DNA from: Aquabacter sediminis | GTDB lineage: Bacteria > Pseudomonadota > Alphaproteobacteria > Rhizobiales > Xanthobacteraceae | Length of the DNA stretch: 64,000 nt | Assembly (NCBI RefSeq): GCF_028863665.1 | Contig: NZ_JARBFX010000005.1 | Location: forward strand, 62,001 to 126,000 | Reading direction: 5' to 3' | Part shown: one piece after another, positions 55,524 to 64,000 of the stretch | Layout: the number at the start of each line of letters is the position of its first letter | How positions within the stretch are numbered: the stretch's first letter is position 1 | Notes under the pieces: model-generated | Told to the model about the DNA's origin: nothing | The model's input: the letters and a program-made list of their open reading frames with translations, nothing else | Database searches by the model: none | Program-made: the position numbers and the translations under genes

Positions 55524-56027
55524 TCATCCCCGAATGATGATCTCGATATTCTCGACAGGGACGCCGAGCGTGCGAGACAAGGCCGCCTTCGCTTGCGGAA
55601 TCGTCAAGGTCAGCGTGTCGAGGGAAGGCGCGGCAGGTGCGGCTTCCTCTTCGCGCTCGTCTGGCTCTTCCTCTGCCTCAAGCTGGGAGCGGTCAATACG
55701 CGCCACATCCACCTCTGCGCCCGCGGCTGCTTGCCCCAGGCTGCTCGCGCTCCACTCCCACTCAAAGCGCGAAACATTCCCCCTGCGGCCCACCACATAG
55801 GCTCCAAAGCCTGCTTTTTGCAGCTCCTTGGCCAGATCGACCGCCGCCGAACGGTCGCTGCGAATGATCTTGGCAATCCGGGAAATGCTCGTGCTCGATG
55901 GATCACGCTCGCGCATGGCCATCACCTCGAGAAACGCCCGTGCATTCGGACTTTTCGCCCTCAGTTCGCGGGCACGCTGGGCCAACAGCTCGAATTCGGC
56001 GTCTTCATCATACTCATCTGCGGACAT
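55524..56027 (-). CDS. Winged-helix-like element protein
   Basis: A 167-residue protein of three parts: an acidic helix (SADEYDEDAEFELLAQRARELRAK), a winged-helix-like middle (STSISRIAKIIRSDRSAAVDLAKELQKAGFGAYVVGRRGNVSRFEW), and an acidic Glu/Ala linker before a short C-terminal module (LTIPQAKAALSRTLGVPVENIEIIIRG). The last module recurs as a small tail on other bacterial proteins. It may be a DNA-binding regulator. Opposite strand to its neighbours. Not recognised as a family. Confidence 0.55.
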   Translation of the reverse strand: MSADEYDEDAEFELLAQRARELRAKSPNARAFLEVMAMRERDPSSTSISRIAKIIRSDRSAAVDLAKELQKAGFGAYVVGRRGNVSRFEWEWSASSLGQAAAGAEVDVARIDRSQLEAEEEPDEREEEAAPAAPSLDTLTLTIPQAKAALSRTLGVPVENIEIIIRG

Positions 56028-56201
56028 GAAAAGCCTTCTAAGGTCCCTCTAGGCAAAGAAAGGCTATATTTTGCGTCTGACGGCGTCAATCAATGCCTTG
56101 TGGAGGAGGATGTTTGCGCCTCCCGCAGGCGCTGACAGGCACCAAAACGGCATCTGCAACCCACGCGCTAGTCGCCACATCAGGCACATTCAAAGCGGAG
56201 A

Positions 56202-56417
56202 ATGCAGGCCATCAACAAAGACTTCTCCGTCGAAATGGAAATCAAAAACAAGGACGTTGAACTCTAGGTCAACGACAACAACGGTGAATTTAAGGGAGAC
56301 CTCTCTATCACTCGGACTGGCCTGATTGGGTGTAAGGGAAAGACGAAGCTCGAGAACGGTGTTCCAGTGGACCCGGAGCAGTTTTCGAATAGATGGAGAA
56401 CGAATGAAGGGAGGTGA
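56202..56417 (+). pseudogene. Small gene interrupted by amber codon
   Basis: Reading from ATG 56202 gives INKDFSVEMEIKNKDVEL, then TAG at 56265-56267, then VNDNNGEFKGDLSITRTG followed by LIGCKGKTKLENGVPVDP to TGA 56415-56417. The two halves read through into one about 71-residue protein resembling a widespread small family with the pattern KVEL-x-x-DNNG-x-x-GDL-x-x-TKTGLIWCKGKT. The amber is probably a recent inactivating change, since the rest of the frame is intact and a terminator follows. The first half would start without a clear ribosome-binding site (AGCGGAGA upstream). Confidence 0.6.
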
Positions 56418-56434
56418 AGGCCTCCCCTTTTTTT
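56409..56434 (+). terminator. Intrinsic terminator after broken gene
   Basis: GGGAGG and CCTCCC form a 6-bp stem with a 6-base loop, then seven T residues. It overlaps the last codons of the broken gene, showing that the gene was a transcription unit. Confidence 0.8.
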
Positions 56435-56491
56435 GTTTTCATCGCCGCATTTATATTGAGGTATTATGCGGCAATATCTAGAATCATTGGC

Positions 56492-57058
56492 ATGAATTAC
56501 GGCTATGCACGCGTTTCGACTGATGGGCAGTCTCTAGAGAGCCAGATCGAACACCTAAGTGCCGCCGGCTGCACGATCATCTTTTCTGAGACGGCCAGCG
56601 GGGCCAAGACGGAACGCCGCGAGCTGCGCAAATGCATCGGTAAGCTGAAGGCCGGCGACGTGCTGGTCGTGACGCGTCTTGACCGTCTTGCCCGCTCCAC
56701 GCGCGATCTGCTCAACGTCCTTGCCGAAGTGGCCGAGAAGGGCGCGGCATTCCGTTCCATCTCTGATGCCTGGGCGGACACCACCACCCCTCACGGCCGC
56801 CTGATGCTGACCATTCTCGGCGGCCTGGCCGAATTCGAACGCGAACTGATCCGCACGCGCACAGGCGAAGGCCGCACGAGGGCCAAGGCACGCGGCATCA
56901 AGTTCGGCCGCAAGCCGAGGCTTTCTGCCGATCAGCAGGCCTATGTTGCAAAGCTCAAAGCCGACGGCGAAAGCGTCAGGCACATTGCCCGCATCATGGG
57001 AGTGAGCAAGGCGACCATCGGGCGGATCGGGGCGCCGGAAGCGGACTTTGACAGATGA
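56492..57058 (+). CDS. Serine recombinase (resolvase/invertase)
   Basis: A 188-residue small serine recombinase. The catalytic S9 is in YGYARVSTDGQSLESQ; VVTRLDRLARSTRDL and EFERELIRTRTGEGR-type segments follow, then a C-terminal HTH (ESVRHIARIMGVSKATIGRI). Such enzymes resolve or invert DNA at paired sites. The ATG at 56492 begins the fold; an upstream frame is open to 56414. ATATTG/CAATAT at 56453-56477 is a possible binding site. No transposase lies next to it, so it may be a stand-alone resolvase or a Tn3 remnant. Confidence 0.92.
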   Translation: MNYGYARVSTDGQSLESQIEHLSAAGCTIIFSETASGAKTERRELRKCIGKLKAGDVLVVTRLDRLARSTRDLLNVLAEVAEKGAAFRSISDAWADTTTPHGRLMLTILGGLAEFERELIRTRTGEGRTRAKARGIKFGRKPRLSADQQAYVAKLKADGESVRHIARIMGVSKATIGRIGAPEADFDR

Positions 57059-57758
57059 GTACCTGACCGTCGGGTATGGGGCCGTATCCGGAATGGCAGC
57101 TATTGGGGACTTCAAAGGAGAAGCGGACATATGGCCGATGAAAGTAGAGGGCAGGCACTGATCCCTCTCTTACCTTGGCCGAGTTAGCTTTTGGACGGCG
57201 TCCCGACTCGGCAGCCTTGAGAGCATCAAGCCGGGAACCAGAATGTGCACAAAGCAAAGAACTGCATTCGGCTCTTCCGGCCGCCGAACAAGAGGAGGTC
57301 AACTGATTATGCCCGCCGTCTTTTGAGGCGCAAACCTATTCTACCAGATCAGCCGATGTGAATTCTTTCTCGACTGGCACCGGGGCGAGAACAATTGCCT
57401 AGCCGAACTGAAGGTCCTCGCTCCCCCCTCAAGCACGCTAGCACCGCCCCGTTCCATCTGCAGGAAGTGCTCGCTCCGCTACCTGGCGTATCCTCACCGG
57501 CTGTTCGCGCTTCGAGATCCAGGACGATCTTAAGGCCGGAGTTCCCGGTGGAATGGCGAGGATTCTGCTCTTCCGAAAGCCTTGTTCACCAAAGTTCAGA
57601 AGGCGGCCTCGACGCCGAAGGCCACTACCTCGCCCAGGAAAGTTACGTTACGATCCGGCCCTTAATGCATCACCGTCATCAAGCACTCTATGAGGGGGTC
57701 TGAATTAGCCATCGACTCAGTTTTGCCAGGCTGCGGAGGGCATTCCCGAGCAATTGAA
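57059..57758. other. 700-bp gap, probably decayed DNA
   Basis: No gene has both a ribosome-binding site and a recognisable protein. A TTG-initiated 102-codon plus-strand frame at 57395-57703 has no clear features. GCGGACAT near 57123 and similar bits could be a dispersed intergenic repeat, but I cannot confirm this. The gap separates the resolvase from the 3' end of the reverse transcriptase gene, which points toward it. Confidence 0.4.
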
Positions 57759-60700
57759 TTATTTACCTTCGCGCGGGACCCAGCGCCAGGCCGCTCCCTT
57801 TAGCTCTGGGGGCAATTCCGATGAAGTGACGGTGTCCTTCTTTATCTTCACAAGGTCATCCATAATCTTCTGAAGGGCGACGAGTTGGCTGTGGAACCGC
57901 TCGATATCGAGATCTACCACGAGCCAATCCACCAGCGCCGGGCACGGGAGAGGCTCCGGCAGAAGCCTCAAGTTCTCTGCCATCGCGGCGGCACGCCGTG
58001 CCATCGCCGGAGACCGATCAAACGCCGCGGCCAGCGATAACGCCGCCGCGATAGCGGCATCGGCCTGCTCGGCGGTCATGCCCAAGGAGCTTCCAGCCCC
58101 GGCTACCACTTTTTCCATTGCCGCGAAAAATTCATCCAGATCGACCCGCCTGCCGATCACGGCCTTGTGCAGCGCTATCTTGTGAAGCTTCGGATCGCGC
58201 ACAAGCTCGGCGTTGTCGGCTAATATCCACGGGATCTGGCGCTCGTGGCACCAGATTTTGTCCCAACGCCCTTCGACCTCCTTGCAGTCCATGTCCTCCA
58301 GGATCGGAATGTGCGCCACGAGCCGCATCGGCGCGCCCAAGGTCTGAGACCTCGGCTTGTCGTCGACTGTCTTATCCGGGCGGATGTCGGCGATGATCAG
58401 AGCGTTCTCCGTCGGCGCCAGTGCGCCGCGGTCCGCGCCGTTCGACAGGAAGCCCGGAGTCACCCCGTGGTAGGGGTTCGGTGCCAGGGCGCCGTCGCCG
58501 CGAGTCTCCCAGCCCCCAGCGCCGATGAAGCAGCTGCCTCCGAATCCAGGCGCCGACCAATTGCAGAACGCGGTTACGATACCCGAAGCCAGATAGGCGC
58601 TCTGTGCGAAATAGTGATAGTCCGCATCGCGACTGGTAGCACAGGTCACGAACAGCAGACTTCGGCGCGGCTTGTGTCCTTCGGCCCCGCTGAATACTAG
58701 CGCTGCGTTCCGCGCATCGGCGACCACGGCCTCAAACCAGTCCTTCTCCGGCGCCACTTTGTACTTGGCCGCGACTTTCTCGAGGTGATCGGCGATGTTG
58801 CGCCAATTCAGCGGACCGTTGAAAACGAAGAGCTCGCTGCAGACTAACTCGTGGATGAATGACTCGATGCGGGTGAGCGAGCGGCTTACCGCCATCAAGG
58901 GTGTCAGGTCTCCGTGGCTGGGCTTGAACTCCTCGAACATTCCGATCGACGGATACTTCTTGGGCCTGTGGCGAATCCTTTCCGGGAGCTTTTGCTGGAA
59001 GATCGGCCCTTCGTCCTCGACCTCGCCGGTTGAAAGCACCGTCAGGAGATTGCCCGGTTGGGTCTCGTGGAAGACGACGCTGAGGTGGGCCTCCATTGGG
59101 CGTATGTCGGGATTCTGCTCAAGGCCGACGGGCACGTATGCGCCGTCACGGACCACTAGGCCGAAGCCGGTCTGCTGGCGGAATGTCCCGGCCCAGATCG
59201 AGATGTTGTAGCCGCGCTGACGGCAATGATCGACCATCCAGGTGATGGTCTCAGGCCAAGCCGAGTACTCCGGCATGACGAGGGCCTCGACACCTAAGGT
59301 GTCGCACGTCTCGAGCACCGCTGTCAGCACCTGACGGCGGCGGTGCTCGGCGAAGCTGAGCTTCCAATCGACGACGCCAGCCTCGACCCTTGGATACTTC
59401 CCCTCCTTGCCGTCGATTCCGTAGTTGGGGAATTTCTCCGGGTCGTAGCTGAGCGGAAAATCGTACTGAAGGATTGCCACCCGGCCATACCCGGTCTTGG
59501 CAAGGCCCGCTTCGGTGCCGCGCGCACGCCAGGCGCGATCGCGGCGAACCCGCCAGGCCGCCCGGCTGCCGGTAGGACCCGCAGCGGCCTTTCCAGCAAC
59601 GGGCGCTGCGCCCGCGCCTTCAGGCGTGAGCGTAGGAGGAGGCTCGCTTTTGGCGTCTTGTTCCGGCGTTTGAGGCGGCTCGTGCGCCGCCTCGGGAACC
59701 GTCATGGGTTGCGGACCGAGCTCGCCTTGGGACTCCGCGTCATTCGAGTCTTCGGGTTCGAAGGCTTTATTGGTCGGCGCAATGGGTTGCGGCTCCGACT
59801 GCTCTTCCCCCTCCGACCTCCCGGCGGCGGGATTCATCGCCTGGGGCGCCGCGCCTTCGCTCTCGACCGCGGCATCCTTGAGCCCGGTGATCTTTCCCAG
59901 ACTTTCGGAGATCAACTGCACGACCAGGATGCTGTCGCCGCCCTCCAGCATCGAGCAAGGGTGGACCAGACGATCCCCCTCCGGGACCGTTTCCACGCGG
60001 TCGATACGCTCACCGGCTGTCGAGATCAGGCTGCAACGCCACCACGGTAGGCGATAGCGACGACCAGCCGCGGTCACGAACTCCACGTGCTGGTCGGAAA
60101 GGACCAGACTGCTAAGCGGTGTCGGGTTCTCGGCCAACACCACGCCGGCAGCCTTCTGGATCGCTTCTAGGGCGCCGCGCGCCAGCCCGATGGCGCCTCG
60201 AAGGCCCGCCAAGTCGAGCGCGCTGGCCACTTCCCATGGCCAGCGATCGGGATCGTCGTCCGGTCGCGACGCGACCACCCCGAGCAACTCGGTCGCGAGC
60301 GCGCGCAACGGCGTCGCCAGCGCGGGATCCGGTAGCGGCAAAAGCCTCGGCCTGAGAGGGGGGGCGGTCTCCGTTGGCAACGGCGCCATCTCGAACGGTA
60401 TGACCCCGGCGATCACGCTGATGATCGTGAGCCAGCCCGCGGTCGAGATTCGCTCAAGGCTTGCTCGCCCAGGGAGGGCCCGCTGGCCGAGCGCTTCAAC
60501 CAAGGTGGCGAAGAGATCCTTGACCTGCCATTCGGCGTCGTAGCCCCAAGGTCTCGCTTCTCCCCCCGCCAAGGCCGCAGGCCGGCTTTCGCCCAGGCCA
60601 AAACGCGGCTCGATCAAGAGGAGCTCGCCGAAGGCGCCCAGTGCCGCGCATTCGGGGCGAACCTGAGCCAGGCGCCCCAGATCAGCCGGCGCGAACCGTG

Positions 60701-63700
60701 CAAGGATGGCCAGCACCAGGTCCTTCACCTCGAGTCGGAGCGCCGCCAACTCGAAGCTCAGGGCGGTCGCGCTCAGGACGGCCCTGCAACGGGCGTCTGT
60801 GGTCTGGTTTATCCAGGTGGAGATGGCGTCCGCGGTCCGGATGAGCGCCCGCCCGGGACGCGGCAGGCCAGACCGCACCGACGCATGCGCGAAGAGCCCC
60901 GCGTCGTCGGCCGCACGCAGTGATCTCCCGCCGACCGTTTCCAGAAAGCGAGCCCACCCGCCAGGCATATCCACGGCGAGCCCCAGGTCCATCCTGGCGC
61001 GCATGGCTCGCCCCGACAGCAGGAACTCCAGGGCGAGCGGACCGACCCTGTCATCTTCACCGGTCGCTTCCCGAAGGGCGTTGACGATACGGTGGAGGCT
61101 CATCGGCACGCTACGCGTGGCGAGCGCAGCCGAGACCTGAGCGGGATTGATCCAGCGCCCCCTCAGCCGCGAAAATGCCATGCGACGAAGCCGCGCCTGC
61201 AGTAGCCGCCGATCGCGCTTCAGGCCCGCCTGATGGTCCTCGACGGCACCATCACTGGGGATCGCGAAGAGATCCGCCACCGATTGGCCGATTCGCCAGA
61301 TTTCGGCACCGGCGTGCGGCGAGCGCTGGACGGCGAGACCATCACCGCGCTGCTCGAAAATCAGCTGTTCGGCCTGCTCACGCCGAACGCGCCAGGCGAG
61401 CGCGAAGTAGGGGCTCGCTCCCTGAACTGCATCGGCCGCCTCCGCGCCGTCCAATTGCTGGACCGGACCGATCAGCGCGAAAACGTGGACCAGCGTCGTC
61501 TCCGGGCCCGGGTTGACCCCGTAGCGGGTCACAAGGCCGTCGAAGACGTCAGCGATCACCGCGAGATCGTCATCGACACGCCGCCGACCCGTGCGTGGAT
61601 TCATCAGCAGGTCGCGATCACCAAGCTCGGCGCTCCAGCGCTGGAGATCGGCAATGGCCTCGCCCTGACGCCATTCAAGGTCCGCCGGCAAGATGGCCAG
61701 GGCGTCCGGGACCGCCTTTACGAGGATGGCGTGGACCGTGCGGCTCCCATCGGCGTCGGAGTAGCAAAACACGCCCGGTTGGTCTGCGATCGGCGGCAAG
61801 GGTAGGATTACCGCCTTGTCGACGAAGGTTCCTATCAATCCAGGACGTAGAGCCAAGGCTTCGCTCCGCCGTGGCCCAGCGGATAATGCCAAGAAAGCCG
61901 ACAGGGTACGCATACGCCAGTCGGGCGGCGGGATCTCAGTTCCCCCAGCCAGCGCCCTGAACGCGCTCGCGATTGGATTTAGGCCCTCACTCCCGGCCGT
62001 CGGCGGCAGGAGTGTTAGGACCTTGTCGGCGGACCAAGCCATCGCCGCGGACAGAGCCGCGGGCGCCAAGATCTCCCCCCCAGCAGGCGCTGGGCCTCCG
62101 GCGACTTGCGCTTCGGCCGCAATCGCATGGAGCAGGCGGGTGACCGTCCCGCTATCGTTCTTGAGAAGCCCCTCCGGCGCGAAGGTGCGCATCCATCCAA
62201 TAGCAACAAGGGCCGAGCCGGCCTCCGTCGGTGCCTCGATCAACGCACGCCGCGCGATTGCGAAATCGGGCTCGGGCTCGGGCTGCAATCGTATCGCCCG
62301 TGCCGCACGCTCCTCTAGTATCGCGCGCTGCAAAGTCAGCTGCGCGCCAAGATGATCGCGCACCAACTGCTGCGAACCGGGCGTGATTAGTCGCTGGAAT
62401 AGCAGACCAAGAAGGCCTTCGTTGAGGATCCAGCAAAGTAGCTTGTTCTTTGCGCGGCCGATCGCGGTCTGGACCAGACGCGAAAACGTCGGGTTGCTCT
62501 CCGGACTTCCAAGGATGAGCCGCTCTAGCCCGGTGAGGAGGGCGCAATAGTCTCGAGCCGCGACCAACGCCTCGGCGAGCGCCATCTCGCTCGGGCGCAC
62601 CCGGAGCTTCGGCGGCGCCTTCTCGTGCAGGGGCCGAAGGAGGAACTCGAAGAACTGGATGAAGCGCGCACAGGTCGATGCCTCTCCGTCATCCGTAGCA
62701 GCCAAGGCCGCCCTTAGGATAATGCGGCGGAGGATGTGGCCAAGGTCCGGCGCACGCAAATCGTCAGCCTGCGCTACCTTGGTCAGCATCAGCTCGAACT
62801 CTTCCCAGGGCGTCTGCTCTGGATCGTCCAGCGCGCTCCAGTGCAAGACGCTCAGGGCGGTGCGTCGGTCCAAAGTCGGGATATCGGCCCAGCTGCTGCG
62901 AACGTCAGGCGCCGGACTAGGTTGATCATCCGCTTCGCCATAGCCGACAAAGCCGGCCCCACGACGTTCGACGACCCAGTTGCGCGCGTCTTCCGCGCTC
63001 ATCGGCGCGAGGTGCTCGGACTTTTCGTTCAGCTCCAGGCCAAGGCCTTCCAGCTTACTCTCGATCGCCGACCGTAGATTCCGAAGATCGTCGGGTGACC
63101 GAGCGGCAATGACAATGTCATCAACGTAGCGGGCGTAGAGGCCGCCACAGGCACGCTGGCCATCTTGCGCTAAGGCCTCCCCGTCCAGGGTCTTGACCCT
63201 CGCTTCCAACTCCGCGTCGAGTTCGAAGAGAACAATGTTGGCCAAATAGGAACTTAATGCTGGCCCCTGCGGCAGGCCTTTGGCGCCGCTTCCGCTGCAC
63301 TTGGGCTGGCCATCGGCGGGCGCAGCGAAGCTGTAGCCATGCTCAATAGAGCCGAAGCTATGATCGAGAATCCAGCGCATAAGGCTGTCGCGCCGAGCGC
63401 CGCCATCCAGCTCCGCGCCGAACAGCGGCGCGATGTCAAACAGCACCATCGCGTCAGCGCTGGGCAAAGCTTGGTCGAGCGCACGCTCTACCGCGTATCG
63501 GGGCACGTGATCGTAGAACGACTTGATGTCCAAGCGCGCGATATAGATGAGGTCGGACCGCATCCGTTCGATGCGGCGGCCGATGTGCAAAATAAAGCTG
63601 TTCCAGCAATCCAAGAACGGCCGGAACATGTCGCGGCGGCGGTTTCGATCCGGTCGCTCCTCGAGCGCACGCATATCGATCTGGTAGGCGAAACTGACCG

Positions 63701-64000
63701 CGCTTTGTGGCCTAACCGCCCCCGTGACGACGAGCGCGGGCTGGTCGGACCAATAGCGCACCGCCGGAATGCGCTCGGCGATCTCCCGTTGTTCGCCGCG
63801 CACGCGCAGCAACTCGGTCAGCACGTATTGCTGCTGGATAGCATCTTCGGGACACGGTCCACATTTCAGCCGCGGCGCGCCGCTGTCCTTAGCCTCGTTG
63901 TGTGCGAGATATGGCCTTTGCGGCCCTTTGGGCCGCGCCAGGGATTGCTCAATCCAAGGCAAGAAGATCGACGCGCCTTCCTCAATGCGATCCCAGCTGG
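57759..64000 (-). CDS. Giant reverse transcriptase-nitrilase fusion (DRT-like), 5' partial
   Basis: At least 2,079 residues; the frame is open at the window edge, so the true start lies beyond. Numbered from the TTG at 63962: the reverse transcriptase has motif A D145 (RLDIKSFYDH), motif B P231-Q-G (KGLPQGPALSSYLAN), the catalytic Y279-V-D-D282 and motif D LGLELNEKSEHL. A mostly helical region spans about 330-1365, then a Glu/Pro/Ala-rich disordered linker 1366-1468. A nitrilase-like domain starts near 1489, with Glu about 1565 (MPEYSAW), Lys about 1668-1669 and Cys about 1774 (FVTCATSRD) as triad candidates. RT plus nitrilase defines DRT1 (UG1) and UG5-type anti-phage systems. The size is far above the roughly 1,200 residues I recall for UG1. 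It is element cargo; defence is inferred. Confidence 0.88.
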   Translation of the reverse strand, partial: SWDRIEEGASIFLPWIEQSLARPKGPQRPYLAHNEAKDSGAPRLKCGPCPEDAIQQQYVLTELLRVRGEQREIAERIPAVRYWSDQPALVVTGAVRPQSAVSFAYQIDMRALEERPDRNRRRDMFRPFLDCWNSFILHIGRRIERMRSDLIYIARLDIKSFYDHVPRYAVERALDQALPSADAMVLFDIAPLFGAELDGGARRDSLMRWILDHSFGSIEHGYSFAAPADGQPKCSGSGAKGLPQGPALSSYLANIVLFELDAELEARVKTLDGEALAQDGQRACGGLYARYVDDIVIAARSPDDLRNLRSAIESKLEGLGLELNEKSEHLAPMSAEDARNWVVERRGAGFVGYGEADDQPSPAPDVRSSWADIPTLDRRTALSVLHWSALDDPEQTPWEEFELMLTKVAQADDLRAPDLGHILRRIILRAALAATDDGEASTCARFIQFFEFLLRPLHEKAPPKLRVRPSEMALAEALVAARDYCALLTGLERLILGSPESNPTFSRLVQTAIGRAKNKLLCWILNEGLLGLLFQRLITPGSQQLVRDHLGAQLTLQRAILEERAARAIRLQPEPEPDFAIARRALIEAPTEAGSALVAIGWMRTFAPEGLLKNDSGTVTRLLHAIAAEAQVAGGPAPAGGEILAPAALSAAMAWSADKVLTLLPPTAGSEGLNPIASAFRALAGGTEIPPPDWRMRTLSAFLALSAGPRRSEALALRPGLIGTFVDKAVILPLPPIADQPGVFCYSDADGSRTVHAILVKAVPDALAILPADLEWRQGEAIADLQRWSAELGDRDLLMNPRTGRRRVDDDLAVIADVFDGLVTRYGVNPGPETTLVHVFALIGPVQQLDGAEAADAVQGASPYFALAWRVRREQAEQLIFEQRGDGLAVQRSPHAGAEIWRIGQSVADLFAIPSDGAVEDHQAGLKRDRRLLQARLRRMAFSRLRGRWINPAQVSAALATRSVPMSLHRIVNALREATGEDDRVGPLALEFLLSGRAMRARMDLGLAVDMPGGWARFLETVGGRSLRAADDAGLFAHASVRSGLPRPGRALIRTADAISTWINQTTDARCRAVLSATALSFELAALRLEVKDLVLAILARFAPADLGRLAQVRPECAALGAFGELLLIEPRFGLGESRPAALAGGEARPWGYDAEWQVKDLFATLVEALGQRALPGRASLERISTAGWLTIISVIAGVIPFEMAPLPTETAPPLRPRLLPLPDPALATPLRALATELLGVVASRPDDDPDRWPWEVASALDLAGLRGAIGLARGALEAIQKAAGVVLAENPTPLSSLVLSDQHVEFVTAAGRRYRLPWWRCSLISTAGERIDRVETVPEGDRLVHPCSMLEGGDSILVVQLISESLGKITGLKDAAVESEGAAPQAMNPAAGRSEGEEQSEPQPIAPTNKAFEPEDSNDAESQGELGPQPMTVPEAAHEPPQTPEQDAKSEPPPTLTPEGAGAAPVAGKAAAGPTGSRAAWRVRRDRAWRARGTEAGLAKTGYGRVAILQYDFPLSYDPEKFPNYGIDGKEGKYPRVEAGVVDWKLSFAEHRRRQVLTAVLETCDTLGVEALVMPEYSAWPETITWMVDHCRQRGYNISIWAGTFRQQTGFGLVVRDGAYVPVGLEQNPDIRPMEAHLSVVFHETQPGNLLTVLSTGEVEDEGPIFQQKLPERIRHRPKKYPSIGMFEEFKPSHGDLTPLMAVSRSLTRIESFIHELVCSELFVFNGPLNWRNIADHLEKVAAKYKVAPEKDWFEAVVADARNAALVFSGAEGHKPRRSLLFVTCATSRDADYHYFAQSAYLASGIVTAFCNWSAPGFGGSCFIGAGGWETRGDGALAPNPYHGVTPGFLSNGADRGALAPTENALIIADIRPDKTVDDKPRSQTLGAPMRLVAHIPILEDMDCKEVEGRWDKIWCHERQIPWILADNAELVRDPKLHKIALHKAVIGRRVDLDEFFAAMEKVVAGAGSSLGMTAEQADAAIAAALSLAAAFDRSPAMARRAAAMAENLRLLPEPLPCPALVDWLVVDLDIERFHSQLVALQKIMDDLVKIKKDTVTSSELPPELKGAAWRWVPREGK

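Larger units (their letters stand above)
51735..64000. mobile_element. Integrated element at tRNA-Gly, open at right edge
   Basis: It begins right after the tRNA-Gly gene with a P4-type integrase pointing away from the tRNA, the standard plan of genomic islands. Contents are foreign in style: AlpA-like regulator, AT-rich tracts, HUH-type protein, serine resolvase, a broken gene and a defence-like reverse transcriptase. A second copy of the tRNA 3' end (attR) was looked for and not found before 64,000, so the right end lies outside. Confidence 0.8.

Noticed and set aside
57395-57703. 102-codon plus-strand frame in the 700-bp gap
   Set aside because: TTG start without ribosome-binding site, no recognisable domain and biased composition; probably chance or decayed sequence.
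62900-64000. Retron or group II intron as the source of the reverse transcriptase
   Set aside because: No maturase X domain or HNH follows the RT, no intron or msr/msd-like RNA is visible near the gene, and the C-terminal nitrilase points to a UG/DRT protein.

Overview
The window is high-GC DNA from an alphaproteobacterium of the Hyphomicrobiales. A Xanthobacteraceae member (Xanthobacter/Azorhizobium/Ancylobacter type) is the best guess. The signs are an Irr-type Fur regulator with a Cys-Pro heme motif, a class I lysyl-tRNA synthetase, BA14K, DUF4167, DUF6460 and DUF3309 proteins, a cisplatin-response type ATP-dependent DNA ligase, and the lysC-ptsP-prfA-prmC-DUF4167 gene order. This is inferred from protein families only; no database search was possible.

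Positions 1-51,600 are chromosomal core. In order they hold: a pair of TetR-type operators at the left edge; putrescine genes puuB/puuA; translation genes (infC with a probable AUU start, rpmI-rplT, pheS-pheT) interrupted by a tandem pair of secreted BA14K genes; a DNA-repair pair (ligase-associated exonuclease and ATP-dependent ligase); small regulators and hydrolases (S24 repressor, DUF952, tyrosine phosphatase, HD nucleotidase, NUDIX); a flavin monooxygenase and a MATE pump; a 1-Cys peroxiredoxin and lysK; a TetR gene with its operators; a glycosyltransferase, SCO and AEC transporter; gluQRS, alkA, HNH nuclease, dsbB; irr and a siderophore-interacting reductase; and finally lysC, ptsP, prfA, prmC, DUF4167 and an aminopeptidase P.

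A tRNA-Gly(CCC) gene at 51,660-51,734 marks the left end of an integrated element that runs off the right edge of the window. It carries a P4-type tyrosine integrase, an AlpA-like regulator, two unrecognised genes, a putative HUH replication protein behind an AT-rich tract, a small gene broken by an in-frame amber codon, and a serine resolvase. Its main cargo is a very large protein of at least 2,079 residues (open at the window edge), with an N-terminal reverse transcriptase (YVDD) and a C-terminal nitrilase-like domain. RT-nitrilase fusions are known as defence-associated reverse transcriptases (DRT; UG1/UG5-like). This one has an exceptionally long middle region with no recognisable domain and is the most interesting object here.

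Regulatory signals seen directly include a perfect FNR/FixK-type box in a 555-bp gap before the DUF4167 gene, a 20-bp perfect palindrome upstream of the peroxiredoxin gene, and a hairpin that buries the ribosome-binding site of the siderophore-interacting protein gene. Three copies of TGTAGGCA lie between the tRNA and the integrase, and several intrinsic terminators are visible.
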